Positions 23,760 through 32,476 are shown, counted from the first letter of the stretch. The stretch is DNA of 64,000 nt from Ramlibacter rhizophilus (GCF_004681965.1 NZ_SMLL01000003.1:678704-742703), one strand, 5' to 3'. Numbers and translations: made by a program. Notes: generated by a model not told the origin, from the sequence alone.

Positions 23760-25090
23760 CCCGACAATACTTCGGCACGGACGGCATTCGCGGCACCGTC
23801 GGCCAGCCCCCCATCACCCCGGACTTCGTGCTTCGCCTGGCCCACGCCGTGGGCCGCGTCCTCAAGCGGCGCGAGGCGCGCCCCACGGTCCTGATCGGCA
23901 AGGACACGCGCATCTCCGGCTACATGCTGGAAAGCGCGCTCGAATCCGGCTTCAACTCCGCGGGGGTCGACGTGGTGCTGCTGGGCCCCTTGCCCACGCC
24001 CGGCGTGGCCTACCTCACGCGGGCCCAACGCGCCAGCCTGGGCGTGGTGATCAGCGCCAGCCACAACCCCTTCGCCGACAACGGCATCAAGTTCTTCAGC
24101 GGCCAGGGCACCAAGCTCTCCGACGAATGGGAACGCGAGGTGGAGGCCGCGCTGGCCGAGCCGCCCGTCTGGGCCGATTCCGCCTCCCTGGGCAAGGCGC
24201 GCCGGCTGGACGACGCGGCCGGCCGCTACGTCGAGTTCTGCAAGAGCACTTTCGATCCCCGGCTGAGCCTGCGCGGCATGAAGATCGTGGTCGATGCCGC
24301 CCACGGCGCGGCCTACCAGATCGCGCCCATGGTGTTCCACGAGCTCGGGGCCGACGTGCACTGCATCGGCTGCGCGCCCGACGGGCTGAACATCAACCGC
24401 GAGGTGGGCGCCACCCATCCCGAGGCGCTGGCGCACACCGTGCGGGAGCAGGGCGCCGACCTGGGCGTCGCACTGGACGGCGACGCCGACCGCCTGCAAC
24501 TGGTGGATGCGCAGGGCCGCCTCTACAACGGCGACGAACTGCTCTATGTCATGGTGGACGACCGGCTCGCACGCGGCGAAGCGGTCGCGGGCGCGGTCGG
24601 CACCCTCATGACCAACATGGCGGTGGAACTGGCCTTCAAGGCCCGCGGCCTGGAGTTCGTGCGCGCCAAGGTCGGCGACCGCTACGTGCTGGAAGAACTG
24701 GAGCGGCGCGGCTGGCTGCTGGGCGGCGAAGGCTCGGGCCACCTGCTGGCCCTGGACCACCACACCACGGGCGACGGGCTGGTCAGCGCCCTGCAGGTGC
24801 TCAAGGCCTGCGCCCGCAGCGGCAGGACGCTGGCGCAGCTGCTGGAGCCGGTGCGCCTGTTCCCGCAGACGCTCCTCAACGTGCGGCTCGCGCCGGGGCA
24901 GGACTGGCAGGCCAGCCCCCGGCTCGCGCAGGCGCGGCAGGCGGTCGAATCCGAACTGGCGGGTAGCGGCCGGGTGCTGATCCGCGCCAGTGGCACCGAG
25001 CCGGTGCTGCGGCTCATGGTCGAAGCGGCGGACGAGGGGCTGGCCCGGCGCAGCGCCGAACGCCTGGCGCAGGCGCTGCAGGCCTCCTGA
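23756..25090 (+). CDS. glmM: Phosphoglucosamine mutase
   Basis: A 444-residue enzyme (E. coli 445) that interconverts glucosamine-6-phosphate and glucosamine-1-phosphate on the way to UDP-GlcNAc for peptidoglycan and lipid A. The phosphoserine loop is [15 protein letters not shown], with Ser102. The metal loop is [13 protein letters not shown], the sugar loop GGEGSGH, and the phosphate-binding loop [14 protein letters not shown] near the C terminus. It starts with ATG 23756, overlapping the folP stop. Confidence 0.97.
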   Translation: MTRQYFGTDGIRGTVGQPPITPDFVLRLAHAVGRVLKRREARPTVLIGKDTRISGYMLESALESGFNSAGVDVVLLGPLPTPGVAYLTRAQRASLGVVISASHNPFADNGIKFFSGQGTKLSDEWEREVEAALAEPPVWADSASLGKARRLDDAAGRYVEFCKSTFDPRLSLRGMKIVVDAAHGAAYQIAPMVFHELGADVHCIGCAPDGLNINREVGATHPEALAHTVREQGADLGVALDGDADRLQLVDAQGRLYNGDELLYVMVDDRLARGEAVAGAVGTLMTNMAVELAFKARGLEFVRAKVGDRYVLEELERRGWLLGGEGSGHLLALDHHTTGDGLVSALQVLKACARSGRTLAQLLEPVRLFPQTLLNVRLAPGQDWQASPRLAQARQAVESELAGSGRVLIRASGTEPVLRLMVEAADEGLARRSAERLAQALQAS

Positions 25091-25111
25091 GGCCCCCGCG
25101 AGGAGCCGCGC

Positions 25112-26137
25112 ATGCCTGCCGCGACGCTCCCCGAGCTGGACACGCTGCACACCGTGCTCGCCCAGGGCGGCGAGTGGCTCCATGTGCGCGAGCACGCGGT
25201 GCCGCACGAAGGCGGTGCGCCGCTTTCGCTGTACGAGATCGCACTGGGAAACGGCGCGCCCGAGGTGCCGGCCGTGGGCTTCTTCGGCGGCGTCCACGGC
25301 CTGGAACGCATCGGCGCGCGCGTGGTGATCGAGTACCTGCGCAGCCTGGTCATGCGCCTGTCCTGGGACGACAGCCTGCACCGCTTGCTGGAGCAGGTGC
25401 GCATCGTCTTCATGCCCGTGGTCAACCCGGGCGGCATGCTGCGCGGCACCCGCGCCAACCCTGCCGGCGTGGACCTGATGCGCAACGCGCCGCTGCAGGC
25501 GCGCGAGCGCGTGGCGCCGCTGGTCGGCGGGCAGCGCCTGTGGTCGGGCCTGCCCTGGTACCGCGGCCGCGCGGATGCCGCCATGGAGCCGGAAAGCGCC
25601 GCCCTGTGCGAACTGGTCGAGCGCGAGCTGCTCGGGCGGCCCTTCGCCCTCGCGCTGGACTGCCACTCCGGCTTCGGCATGCGCGACCGGCTGTGGTTTC
25701 CCTACGCGCACCGGCGCGGGCCCATCCCGCACCTGGACGCGCTGCATGCGCTGCACCGCATCTTCGAGAACAGCCACGGCCACCACCCCTACCTCGTGGA
25801 GCCGCAGAGCGCGCAGTACCTCACCCACGGTGACCTCTGGGACCACCTGTACCTGCGCGCCTGCGCGGCGGGGCAGGGGACCTTCCTGCCGCTGACGCTT
25901 GAGATGGGCTCCTGGCTGTGGGTGCGCAAGAACCCGCGCCAGCTGTTCTCGCGCGCGGGCATCTTCAACCCGCTGGTGGCGCACCGCGAGCATCGCGTGC
26001 TGCGGCGCCATTTCCCCTTGCTCGACTTCCTGGTGCGCGCGTGTGCGTCAAGCCATCGCTGGCTGCCCCAGGGCGAAGCTCGCGAGGCGCACCGGCAGGC
26101 GGGGCTGCAGCGCTGGTGGGGCGGCAAGCCGGCATGA
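25112..26137 (+). CDS. M14-family zinc carboxypeptidase-like protein (DUF2817-like)
   Basis: A 341-residue cytoplasmic protein with the M14 metal ligands. The HxxE motif appears as FFGGVHGLERIG, the third ligand His is in LDCHSGFGMRD, and the catalytic Glu is probably in LTLEMGSWLWV. NPGGMLRGTRANPAGVDLMR is the conserved substrate-side loop. Start ATG 25112 has GAGGAGC upstream. Its stop overlaps the following hydrolase start (ATGA), so the two are probably made together. The substrate is unknown; M14 relatives cut C-terminal residues or amide bonds in peptides and small amides. Confidence 0.8.
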   Translation: MPAATLPELDTLHTVLAQGGEWLHVREHAVPHEGGAPLSLYEIALGNGAPEVPAVGFFGGVHGLERIGARVVIEYLRSLVMRLSWDDSLHRLLEQVRIVFMPVVNPGGMLRGTRANPAGVDLMRNAPLQARERVAPLVGGQRLWSGLPWYRGRADAAMEPESAALCELVERELLGRPFALALDCHSGFGMRDRLWFPYAHRRGPIPHLDALHALHRIFENSHGHHPYLVEPQSAQYLTHGDLWDHLYLRACAAGQGTFLPLTLEMGSWLWVRKNPRQLFSRAGIFNPLVAHREHRVLRRHFPLLDFLVRACASSHRWLPQGEAREAHRQAGLQRWWGGKPA

Positions 26138-27015
26138 GGGCGCCAGGCACGTGGGTGCTGCTGCGTGGACTGGCACGCGAGAGTGGCCATTGGGGCGACT
26201 TCGCGCAGCGCCTGGCGGGCGCCCTGGGGCCCGGCCACCGCGTCCTCACGCCCGACCTGCCGGGCCTGGGCGCCCGGCACGCAGAGCCGAGCCCGGCCAG
26301 CGTGCGCGCCATGGTCGCCGCGCTGCGCGAGTCGCTCGCGCGCGAGCGGGCGGACGGCCCCATGCAGGTCGTGGCCCTGTCCCTGGGCGCGATGGTGGCG
26401 CTGGAGTGGGCGCGAGTGGCGCCGCACGAAGCCCGGGCCTGCGCCCTGGTCAACACCAGCCTGGCCCGCTTCAGCCCGCCCTGGGCGCGGCTGCGGCCGG
26501 TGCACTGGCCGCGCATCCTCGGCCTGCTGCTCCCGGGCGTGGGCGCGCCGAGGCGCGAGCGCGCCATCCTGGGCATGACCAGCGCGGCTCCCGAGCGGCA
26601 CGGCCAGGCGCTCGCGCGCTGGACGGCCCTCGCGCAGCAGCATCCGGTCACCAGCGCCAACGTGCTGCGGCAGCTCGTGGCGGCCGCCCGCTATCGCGCG
26701 CCCGCCCGGCCGCCGGTCCCCTTGCTGGTGCTGTGCTCGGCAGGCGACCGGCTGGTGTCGCCGCGCTGTTCGCACGATCTGGCGCGCCATTGGGACCTTC
26801 CCCTTCGGGAGCACCCCTGGGCCGGACATGACCTGCCTCTGGACGATCCCGCGTGGCTCATCGGCGAACTGCGGGGCTGGGCTGCCGCGCGTGGCCCCCA
26901 CCCCGGCCCTCCCCCAGAGGGGGAGGGGGGGTGTCACCTTCCCCCCCTGGGGGAAGGCAGGGATGGGGGCCGCGCGAGAAGCTGCATCGCTTCGCCGCCC
27001 GCTCCGCCCCCGTGA
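26134..27015 (+). CDS. Alpha/beta hydrolase with a repeat-derived C-terminal tail
   Basis: A 293-residue protein. The nucleophile elbow is VVALSLGAMVAL (an S-x-G form of GxSxG), the acid is likely Asp in LCSAGDRLVSP, and the base His is in HPWAGHDLPLDD. The substrate is unknown. The hydrolase fold ends at about residue 252 (IGELRGWAAA). The last ~36 residues (starting ARGPHPGPPPEGEGG) are encoded by an inverted pair of genome repeats at 26893-26971, so this tail is probably acquired and unstructured. It overlaps the M14 peptidase gene by four bases. Confidence 0.78.
   Translation: MRAPGTWVLLRGLARESGHWGDFAQRLAGALGPGHRVLTPDLPGLGARHAEPSPASVRAMVAALRESLARERADGPMQVVALSLGAMVALEWARVAPHEARACALVNTSLARFSPPWARLRPVHWPRILGLLLPGVGAPRRERAILGMTSAAPERHGQALARWTALAQQHPVTSANVLRQLVAAARYRAPARPPVPLLVLCSAGDRLVSPRCSHDLARHWDLPLREHPWAGHDLPLDDPAWLIGELRGWAAARGPHPGPPPEGEGGCHLPPLGEGRDGGRARSCIASPPAPPP
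26893..26971. repeat. Inverted pair of C/G-rich palindromic repeats inside the hydrolase 3' end
   Basis: The first unit (about 26893-26930) begins GGCCCCCACCCCGGCC and holds the palindrome CCTCCCCCAGAGGGGGAGG. The second (26937-26971) is in the opposite direction and holds CCTTCCCCCCCTGGGGGAAGG, ending GGATGGGGGCC. They belong to the same family as 18513-18621 and the dnaX units. Both are translated as part of the alpha/beta hydrolase before its stop at 27013-27015. Confidence 0.8.
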
Positions 27016-27017
27016 CG

Positions 27018-27057
27018 CTGTCATCCAACTGCCACGCAACTGCCACCGTCGAGTCAC
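27018..27057 (+). promoter_or_regulatory. Tandem Pho box (PhoB binding sites) before the lipid-remodelling cassette
   Basis: Four heptamers follow each other at exact 11-bp steps: CTGTCAT at 27018, CTGCCAC at 27029, CTGCCAC at 27040 and GAGTCAC at 27051. The E. coli Pho box is two CTGTCAT-like heptamers separated by four bases, so the first two or three units are an excellent match. It ends 46 bp before the GTG start at 27103. The phoB gene itself is in this window (39589-40299). Direct control by PhoB is inferred from the motif. Confidence 0.85.
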
Positions 27058-27102
27058 TCTTTCTTCGCACACTGCCGCCAACCCGTAGCGAGGAGAGTCA
27101 CC

Positions 27103-27924
27103 GTGAAAGAGCTTCCCACCCCGACGCTGCCGCTGTCGCCCGCCACCCTGCCCAGGGGGTCACTTCACCGGGCGGATCGCGCACCTGATCCGTCACCGGC
27201 CCCGATTTCGGTGGCCTGGGCTCAACACGAGGACGAAGTCCGCGAGGCGCAGCGCCTGAGGTTCGACGTCTTCGCCACCGAGATGGGCGCGCGCCTGAGC
27301 ACGCCGCTCGCGGGCCACGACATCGACCTCTTCGACGACTTCTGCGAGCACCTGCTGGTGCGCGAGCAGGCCAGCGGCGCGGTGATCGGCACCTACCGCG
27401 TGCTCACGCCGGCCCAGGCCCGGCGCGTCGGCAGCTTCTACAGCGACACCGAGTTCGACCTGGTGCGCCTGCGCCCGCTGCGCGAGCGCATGGTGGAGCT
27501 GGGCCGCAGCTGCGTGCACCCGGACCACCGCCCCGGCGGCGTGATCCTGGCGCTCTGGGGGGCGCTTGCCGGCTTCATGGTGCGCAACCGGCTCGACACC
27601 ATGATCGGCTGCGCCAGCATCCCCATGCTGCACGAGGGCGTGGTCAGCGGCGACGTGGCCGCGAGCGTGTGGGAGCAGCTGCGCCGCACGCACCTCGCCC
27701 CGGTGGAGTACCAGGTTCGCCCACGGCTGCCGCTGCCGGTGGAGCAGCTCGATGGGACCCTGTTGGTGGAGCCCCCGGCGCTCATCCGCGGCTACCTGCG
27801 CCTGGGCGCCAAGGTGCTGGGCGCCCCGGCCTGGGACCCGGACTTCAACACCGCCGACCTGCCCATGCTGATGCGCATCGGCGACCTGCCGCCGCGCTAC
27901 CGCAAGCACTTCCTCGGGGCCTGA
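27103..27924 (+). CDS. OlsB-like GNAT N-acyltransferase (ornithine lipid / hemolysin-like family)
   Basis: A 273-residue protein starting at GTG 27103 with GAGGAGA upstream. After a flexible, proline-rich N terminus of about 40 residues come the landmarks of the OlsB/Acetyltransf_5 group: AQRLRFDVFATEMGA (49-63), DLFDDFCEHLLV (75-86), IGTYRVL, and VELGRSCVHPDHRPGGVI for acyl-donor binding. OlsB moves a 3-hydroxyacyl chain from ACP to ornithine, making lyso-ornithine lipid, a phosphate-free membrane lipid. No OlsA partner is seen here. Being first behind a Pho box strongly suggests induction at low phosphate. The exact amine acceptor is not certain. Confidence 0.8.
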   Translation: MKELPTPTLPLSPATLPRGSLHRADRAPDPSPAPISVAWAQHEDEVREAQRLRFDVFATEMGARLSTPLAGHDIDLFDDFCEHLLVREQASGAVIGTYRVLTPAQARRVGSFYSDTEFDLVRLRPLRERMVELGRSCVHPDHRPGGVILALWGALAGFMVRNRLDTMIGCASIPMLHEGVVSGDVAASVWEQLRRTHLAPVEYQVRPRLPLPVEQLDGTLLVEPPALIRGYLRLGAKVLGAPAWDPDFNTADLPMLMRIGDLPPRYRKHFLGA

Positions 27925-27930
27925 GCAGCC

Positions 27931-28806
27931 ATGCGGGCCGCCTTCGACGCGCTGGGTGCCGAGACCTTCTTCGCGTCGGCTGCCGACGCGCCGGACGAGG
28001 GCGGCGAGACCCCGCCGCTGCGCGCCGTCTTCATCTCCGACCTGCATTTGGGCACGCCCGGCTGCCAGGCCGAGGCGCTGCTCGACTTCCTGAAGCAGCA
28101 CCCCAGCCAGGTGCTGTACCTGGTGGGCGACATCGTCGACGGCTGGCAGCTGCGCCGGCGCTGGTTCTGGCCGCAGGCGCACAACGACGTGGTGCAGAAG
28201 ATCCTGCGCCGCGCGCGCAAGGGCTGCCGCGTGGTGTACGTGCCGGGCAACCACGACGAATTCGCGCGGCAGTTCGCCGGGCATCTCTTCGGCGGCATCG
28301 AGGTGCTGCAGGAGGCGGTGCACGTCACGGCCGACGGGCGGCGCCTCTGGGTCATCCACGGCGACCACTTCGACGGTGTCATCCAGTGCGCGCGCTGGCT
28401 CGCCTACCTGGGCGACAACCTCTACGAATTCACCCTGCGCCTGAACCGGCACCTGAACTCCCTGCGCGCGCGCCTGGGCCTGCCGTACTGGTCGCTCTCG
28501 GCCTACCTGAAGGGCCGCGTGAAGAAGGCGCTCAACTATGTCAACGACTTCGAGGCCGCCGTCGCGCGCGAGGCGCGGCGGCGCGGCCACCAGGGCGTGG
28601 TCTGCGGCCACATCCATCGCGCCGAGATGCGCGAGATCGAGGGCGTGCTGTACTGCAACGACGGCGACTGGGTCGAAAGCCGCACCGCGCTGGTCGAACA
28701 CCATGACGGCCGCCTGGAGGTGCTGCACTGGACGCCGATCGGCCACGCGCGCACACCGGCTGCGCGCCACGACATCCACTCCCCGGCCGAGGAGGCCACC
28801 GCATGA
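27931..28806 (+). CDS. PlcP-like metallophosphoesterase (LpxH-related; probable phospholipase C)
   Basis: A 291-residue calcineurin-type phosphoesterase with all metal motifs: SDLHL (36-40), GDIVD (67-71), GNHDE (106-110), HGDHFD (143-148) and GHIH (226-229). Such proteins are often named UDP-2,3-diacylglucosamine diphosphatase. However, the long form with WFWPQAHNDVVQK, YWSLSAYLKGRVKKALNYV and CNDGDWVESRTALVEHHDGR resembles Sinorhizobium PlcP, a phospholipase C that releases diacylglycerol from membrane phospholipids when phosphate is scarce. Pho-box control and the following glycosyltransferase favour PlcP, but LpxH activity cannot be excluded. It starts six bases after the OlsB-like gene. 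Confidence 0.78.
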   Translation: MRAAFDALGAETFFASAADAPDEGGETPPLRAVFISDLHLGTPGCQAEALLDFLKQHPSQVLYLVGDIVDGWQLRRRWFWPQAHNDVVQKILRRARKGCRVVYVPGNHDEFARQFAGHLFGGIEVLQEAVHVTADGRRLWVIHGDHFDGVIQCARWLAYLGDNLYEFTLRLNRHLNSLRARLGLPYWSLSAYLKGRVKKALNYVNDFEAAVAREARRRGHQGVVCGHIHRAEMREIEGVLYCNDGDWVESRTALVEHHDGRLEVLHWTPIGHARTPAARHDIHSPAEEATA

Positions 28807-29885
28807 AGATCGCCCTGGTCACCGATGCCTGGACGCCCCAGGTCAATGGCGTGGTCACCACGCTCATCGAGCTGTGCGCGGAACTGGCCGCGCTGGGCCA
28901 CGAGGTGCGCGTGTTCGAGCCCGGGCAGTTCCGCACCCGTCCGTGCCCCGGCTACCCCGGCATCGAGCTGGCCCTGTTCCCCGGCCGCGCGCTCGCGCGC
29001 GGGCTGGATGCGTTCGCGCCGGACGCGGTGCACCTGGCCACCGAGGGCCCGCTGGGCTGGGCCGGGCGGCGCCACTGCCTGCGCCGGGGCTGGGCCTTCA
29101 CCACGGCCTTCCATACCAAGTTCCCGGAGGTCCTGCACGCCGCCGCGCGCGTGCCGCTGTCCTGGGGCTATGCCTTCATGCGGCACTTCCACCGGCCCTC
29201 CTCGGGCGTGATGGTGCCCACGGCCAGCGTGCTGCGCATGCTGCAGGCGCGCGGCTTCGCGAACCTGCGGGCCTGGACGCACGGCGTGGACTGCGCGCTG
29301 TTCAGGTTCCGGTCCGCGCCTGAATGCCACGAAGTCCTGGGGTCGGTGGCGCGCCCGGTGGCGCTCTTCGTGGGCCGCGTGTCCTACGAGAAGAACATCG
29401 ACGCCTTCCTGCGGCTGGACCTGCCCGGCACCAAGGTGGTCTGCGGCGTGGGCCCGGTGGAGGCGCAGCTCAAGGAGCGCTACCCCCATGTGCGCTGGAT
29501 CGGCCTTCTGCCGCGCGACGAACTCGCGCGGGTGTACGGTGCGGCGGACGTCTTCGTCTTTCCCAGCCATGCCGACACCTTCGGCCTGGTGATGCTGGAG
29601 GCCATGGCCTGCGGCACGCCGGTGGCCGCCTTTCCGGTGGACGGGCCCCTGGAAGTGCTGGGCCGCCGCGACGAACAGGGGCGTACACTGGGCGGCGCCA
29701 TGAGCGAGGATCTGCTGCAGGCCTGCCGCGACGCCCTCGGCGTGCCGCGCCACCAGGCGCGCCGGCGCGCCGAAGACTTCAGCTGGCGCGAAGCCACCCG
29801 CCTGTTCGCCAGCTTCCTCGTGCCCGCACGCAGCGGCCGTGCCGTCCCCACCGCCGTGCCCGGCGGGGTGCCCACCGGCCAGTGA
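28803..29885 (+). CDS. GT4 glycosyltransferase (probable diacylglycerol glycosyltransferase)
   Basis: A 360-residue two-domain GT-B enzyme. The N terminus MKIALVTDAWTPQVNGVVTT and the donor-site region SHADTFGLVMLEAMACGTPV are like SqdX, MgtA and PimB type glycosyltransferases that modify lipids. The ATG overlaps the stop of the PlcP-like gene (ATGA). In marine bacteria, plcP genes are paired with a glycosyltransferase gene (agt) that puts sugar on the released diacylglycerol. The same pairing here suggests glycolipid synthesis under phosphate limitation. The sugar donor cannot be told from sequence. ppk follows after six bases. Confidence 0.8.
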   Translation: MKIALVTDAWTPQVNGVVTTLIELCAELAALGHEVRVFEPGQFRTRPCPGYPGIELALFPGRALARGLDAFAPDAVHLATEGPLGWAGRRHCLRRGWAFTTAFHTKFPEVLHAAARVPLSWGYAFMRHFHRPSSGVMVPTASVLRMLQARGFANLRAWTHGVDCALFRFRSAPECHEVLGSVARPVALFVGRVSYEKNIDAFLRLDLPGTKVVCGVGPVEAQLKERYPHVRWIGLLPRDELARVYGAADVFVFPSHADTFGLVMLEAMACGTPVAAFPVDGPLEVLGRRDEQGRTLGGAMSEDLLQACRDALGVPRHQARRRAEDFSWREATRLFASFLVPARSGRAVPTAVPGGVPTGQ

Positions 29886-29891
29886 GAACCG

Positions 29892-32024
29892 ATGAACGCG
29901 CTCCTGTCGTCTGATCCGTTCACCCAGCCGGCGCTCGGCCCCGAGGCCGCCGACATCCCTCTTCTCGACCGCGACCACAGCATCCTGGCCTTCAACGACC
30001 GGGTGCTGGACTGGGCGCGCCGCACCGACGTGCCGCTGCTGGAGCGCCTGCGCTACCTGTGCATCGTCTCGTCCAACCTCGACGAGTTCTTCGAGGTGCG
30101 CTCGGCCCCCTACGTGGTGGCGCAGAAGCCCGGGCAGGTCAAGGACAGCTACAGCCTGGAGGCCATCGCCGCTTTCTCGGAGATCGTGCACCGGCTGGTC
30201 GGTGAGCAGTACGCGCTCTACAACGAGCAGCTCATGCCGGCGCTGGCCGAGCACGGCATCGCCATCGTCTCGCACGGGGAGCGCACGGCGGCGCAGCGGC
30301 GCTGGGTGCAGGAGTACTTCGAGCGCGAGGTGCGGCCGCTGCTGATTCCGGTGGGGCTGGATCCGGCGCACCCCTTTCCGCTGGTGGCCAACAAGTCGCT
30401 CAACTTCATCGTGCAGCTGGGGGGCAAGGACGCCTTCGGCCGGCAGAACGACATCGCCATCGTCAAGGTCCCTCGCGTGCTGCCGCGCCTGATCCGCATG
30501 CCGTCCAAGGTGGCCGACGGCAAGACCCTGTGCGTGCTGCTGTCCAGCGTGATCCGCGCCCACCTGCAGGACCTCTTTCCTGGCCGCGAGGTCGGTCAGT
30601 TCTCTCAGTTCCGCGTCACGCGGCACTCGGACCTGGCCGTGGACGAGGAGGAAGTGCGCAACCTGCGCACCGCCCTGCGCCTGGGCCTGCAGCAGCGGCA
30701 CTACGGCCAGGCCGTGCGGCTGGAGGTGTCGGCCGGTTGCTCGGAGCGGCTGGCGGAGTTCCTGCTCAATCAGTTCGGCCTCGCGGCCGCGGCCCTGTAC
30801 CGCGTGCCCGGGCCGGTGAACCTGGTGCGGCTGCAGCAGCTCATCGAGCTGGTCGATGCGCCCAAGCTCATGTTCCCGCCCTACAAGGCCAGCTACCCGC
30901 GCCAGCTGGTGGAGGGCCAGCCGATCTTCGAGCGCCTGCGCCAGGGCGACGTGCTGATCCACCAGCCCTTCGAGAGCTTCGACGGCGTGATCGACTTCCT
31001 GCGCCAGGCGGTGCGTGATCCGCAGGTGCTGGCGATCAAGCAGACCATCTACCGCACCGGCTCCGACTCCGTGATGATGGACCTGCTGCGCGAAGCCGTG
31101 CAGCGCGGCAAGGAGGTCACCGCCGTCGTGGAGCTCAAGGCCCGCTTCGACGAAGAGGCCAACATCAACTGGGCCGAGCAGCTCGAAGCCATCGGCGCGC
31201 AGGTGGTCTACGGCGTGGTCGGGCTCAAGACCCACGCCAAGATGCTGCTGGTCACGCGCCGGGAGGGCAAGCACCTGGTGCGCTACGCGCACCTGTCCAC
31301 CGGCAACTACAACCCGCGCACCGCGCGCCTGTACACCGACCTGAGCGTGCTCACGGCGCATCCGCAGCTCACGGCCGACGTGGAGAACGTCTTCGTGCAC
31401 ATCGCCAGCCAGGTGCGCCTGCCCAAGCTGCACCTGGCCTGGGTCGCGCCCTTCCACCTGCAACGCCGGCTGATCGAGCGCGTGCAGGAAGTGGGCGCGT
31501 CGGCCGCGCGGGGCGAGGATGCCCGCGTCATCCTCAAGATGAACGCACTGACCGACGTGCCCCTCATCAACGCGCTGGTGCGCGCCGGCAAGCAGGGCGC
31601 GCGCATCGACCTGCTGGTGCGCGGCGGCTGCATGCTGCCCGCGCGCGTGGCGGGGATGACCGACAACATCCGCGTGCGCTCGGTGATCGGCCGCTTCCTG
31701 GAGCACTCGCGCGTCTTCTACTTCCGCCACGGCGAGCAGGAGAGCCTCTACCTGTCCAGCGCGGATTGGATGAACCGCAACATGCTGCGGCGCGTGGAGC
31801 TGGCCTGGCCGGTGCTGGACCCGGTGCTGCGCCGGCGCATCGTCGACGAATGCCTGGTCGCCTACCTGCACGACGCACGCGACGCCTGGGACCTGATGGC
31901 CGACGGCCTCTACCACCGCGTCGAGACCGCGCTGGACCCCGCCAGCCCCGGGGCGCAGCAGGCCCTGATGGAGCGCTATGCCGCGCGCACGGCGCTGGCG
32001 GAGAAGGAGGTGCGATGGACCTGA
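29892..32024 (+). CDS. ppk: Polyphosphate kinase 1
   Basis: A 710-residue enzyme that builds and breaks down polyphosphate using ATP. The N-terminal domain has DRDHSILAFNDRVLDWA and SSNLDEFFEVR. The phosphohistidine that carries the chain is His467 in RYAHLSTGNYNPRTA, and the second conserved His is in RVFYFRHGEQESLYLSSAD. Length is normal for the family (E. coli 688). It lies six bases behind the glycosyltransferase and overlaps sixA by 10 bp, so it is probably co-transcribed from the Pho-box promoter at 27018, though a separate promoter is possible. Confidence 0.96.
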   Translation: MNALLSSDPFTQPALGPEAADIPLLDRDHSILAFNDRVLDWARRTDVPLLERLRYLCIVSSNLDEFFEVRSAPYVVAQKPGQVKDSYSLEAIAAFSEIVHRLVGEQYALYNEQLMPALAEHGIAIVSHGERTAAQRRWVQEYFEREVRPLLIPVGLDPAHPFPLVANKSLNFIVQLGGKDAFGRQNDIAIVKVPRVLPRLIRMPSKVADGKTLCVLLSSVIRAHLQDLFPGREVGQFSQFRVTRHSDLAVDEEEVRNLRTALRLGLQQRHYGQAVRLEVSAGCSERLAEFLLNQFGLAAAALYRVPGPVNLVRLQQLIELVDAPKLMFPPYKASYPRQLVEGQPIFERLRQGDVLIHQPFESFDGVIDFLRQAVRDPQVLAIKQTIYRTGSDSVMMDLLREAVQRGKEVTAVVELKARFDEEANINWAEQLEAIGAQVVYGVVGLKTHAKMLLVTRREGKHLVRYAHLSTGNYNPRTARLYTDLSVLTAHPQLTADVENVFVHIASQVRLPKLHLAWVAPFHLQRRLIERVQEVGASAARGEDARVILKMNALTDVPLINALVRAGKQGARIDLLVRGGCMLPARVAGMTDNIRVRSVIGRFLEHSRVFYFRHGEQESLYLSSADWMNRNMLRRVELAWPVLDPVLRRRIVDECLVAYLHDARDAWDLMADGLYHRVETALDPASPGAQQALMERYAARTALAEKEVRWT

Positions 32025-32476
32025 TCCTGTGGCGGCACGCGCATGCCGAGGACGCCGATGCCGAAGGCGAGGACCTGGACCGCGTGCTCACCGGGCGCGG
32101 CGAGAAGGAGGCTGCCCGCATGGGCGCCTGGCTGGACCGCCGCCTGCCCGAGGGGACCAAGGTCCTGTGCAGCCCGGCACGCCGCTGCGAGCAGACGGTG
32201 CTGGCGCTGGGACGCAAGTACAAGCTCAGCGAGGCGCTCGCGCCGGACGGCGAGGTGGACCCCCTGCTGGCACTGGCGCAGTGGCCCGATGCTCGCCAGC
32301 ACGTCGTCCTGGTGGGGCACCAGCCGACCCTCGGGCGCACGGTGGCGAAGCTGTTGGAGCTGCCCGGCGGCGAGTGCCCGGTGCGAAAAGGCGGCCTCTG
32401 GTGGCTGCGACGGCGGGACCGCGACGGCGAGCCGCAGACCGTCGTCGTGGCGGTGATGACGCCCGAGCTGGCCTGA
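32015..32476 (+). CDS. sixA: Phosphohistidine phosphatase SixA
   Basis: A 153-residue single-domain histidine phosphatase. The catalytic RHG-type motif is LILWRHAHAEDAD near the N terminus (RHA), with a second catalytic His in VVLVGHQPTLGRTV and Arg in CSPARRCEQT. E. coli SixA removes phosphate from phosphohistidine on HPt or PTS proteins. The ATG at 32015 lies inside the end of ppk (10-bp overlap) behind GAAGGAGG, which suggests translational coupling with a kinase that itself works through phosphohistidine. Its stop directly abuts the stop of the next, convergent gene. Confidence 0.9.
   Translation: MDLILWRHAHAEDADAEGEDLDRVLTGRGEKEAARMGAWLDRRLPEGTKVLCSPARRCEQTVLALGRKYKLSEALAPDGEVDPLLALAQWPDARQHVVLVGHQPTLGRTVAKLLELPGGECPVRKGGLWWLRRRDRDGEPQTVVVAVMTPELA

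Noticed and set aside
27931..28806. Simple assignment of the metallophosphoesterase as LpxH of the lipid A pathway
   Set aside because: It shares the metal motifs, but its length, middle region, Pho-box operon and glycosyltransferase partner fit PlcP better; the lipid A operon is elsewhere in this window (6447-9805).
28536..31916. A 1126-codon minus-strand frame opposite the PlcP-like, GT4 and ppk genes
   Set aside because: All three + strand genes are complete with family motifs; the antisense frame has none.
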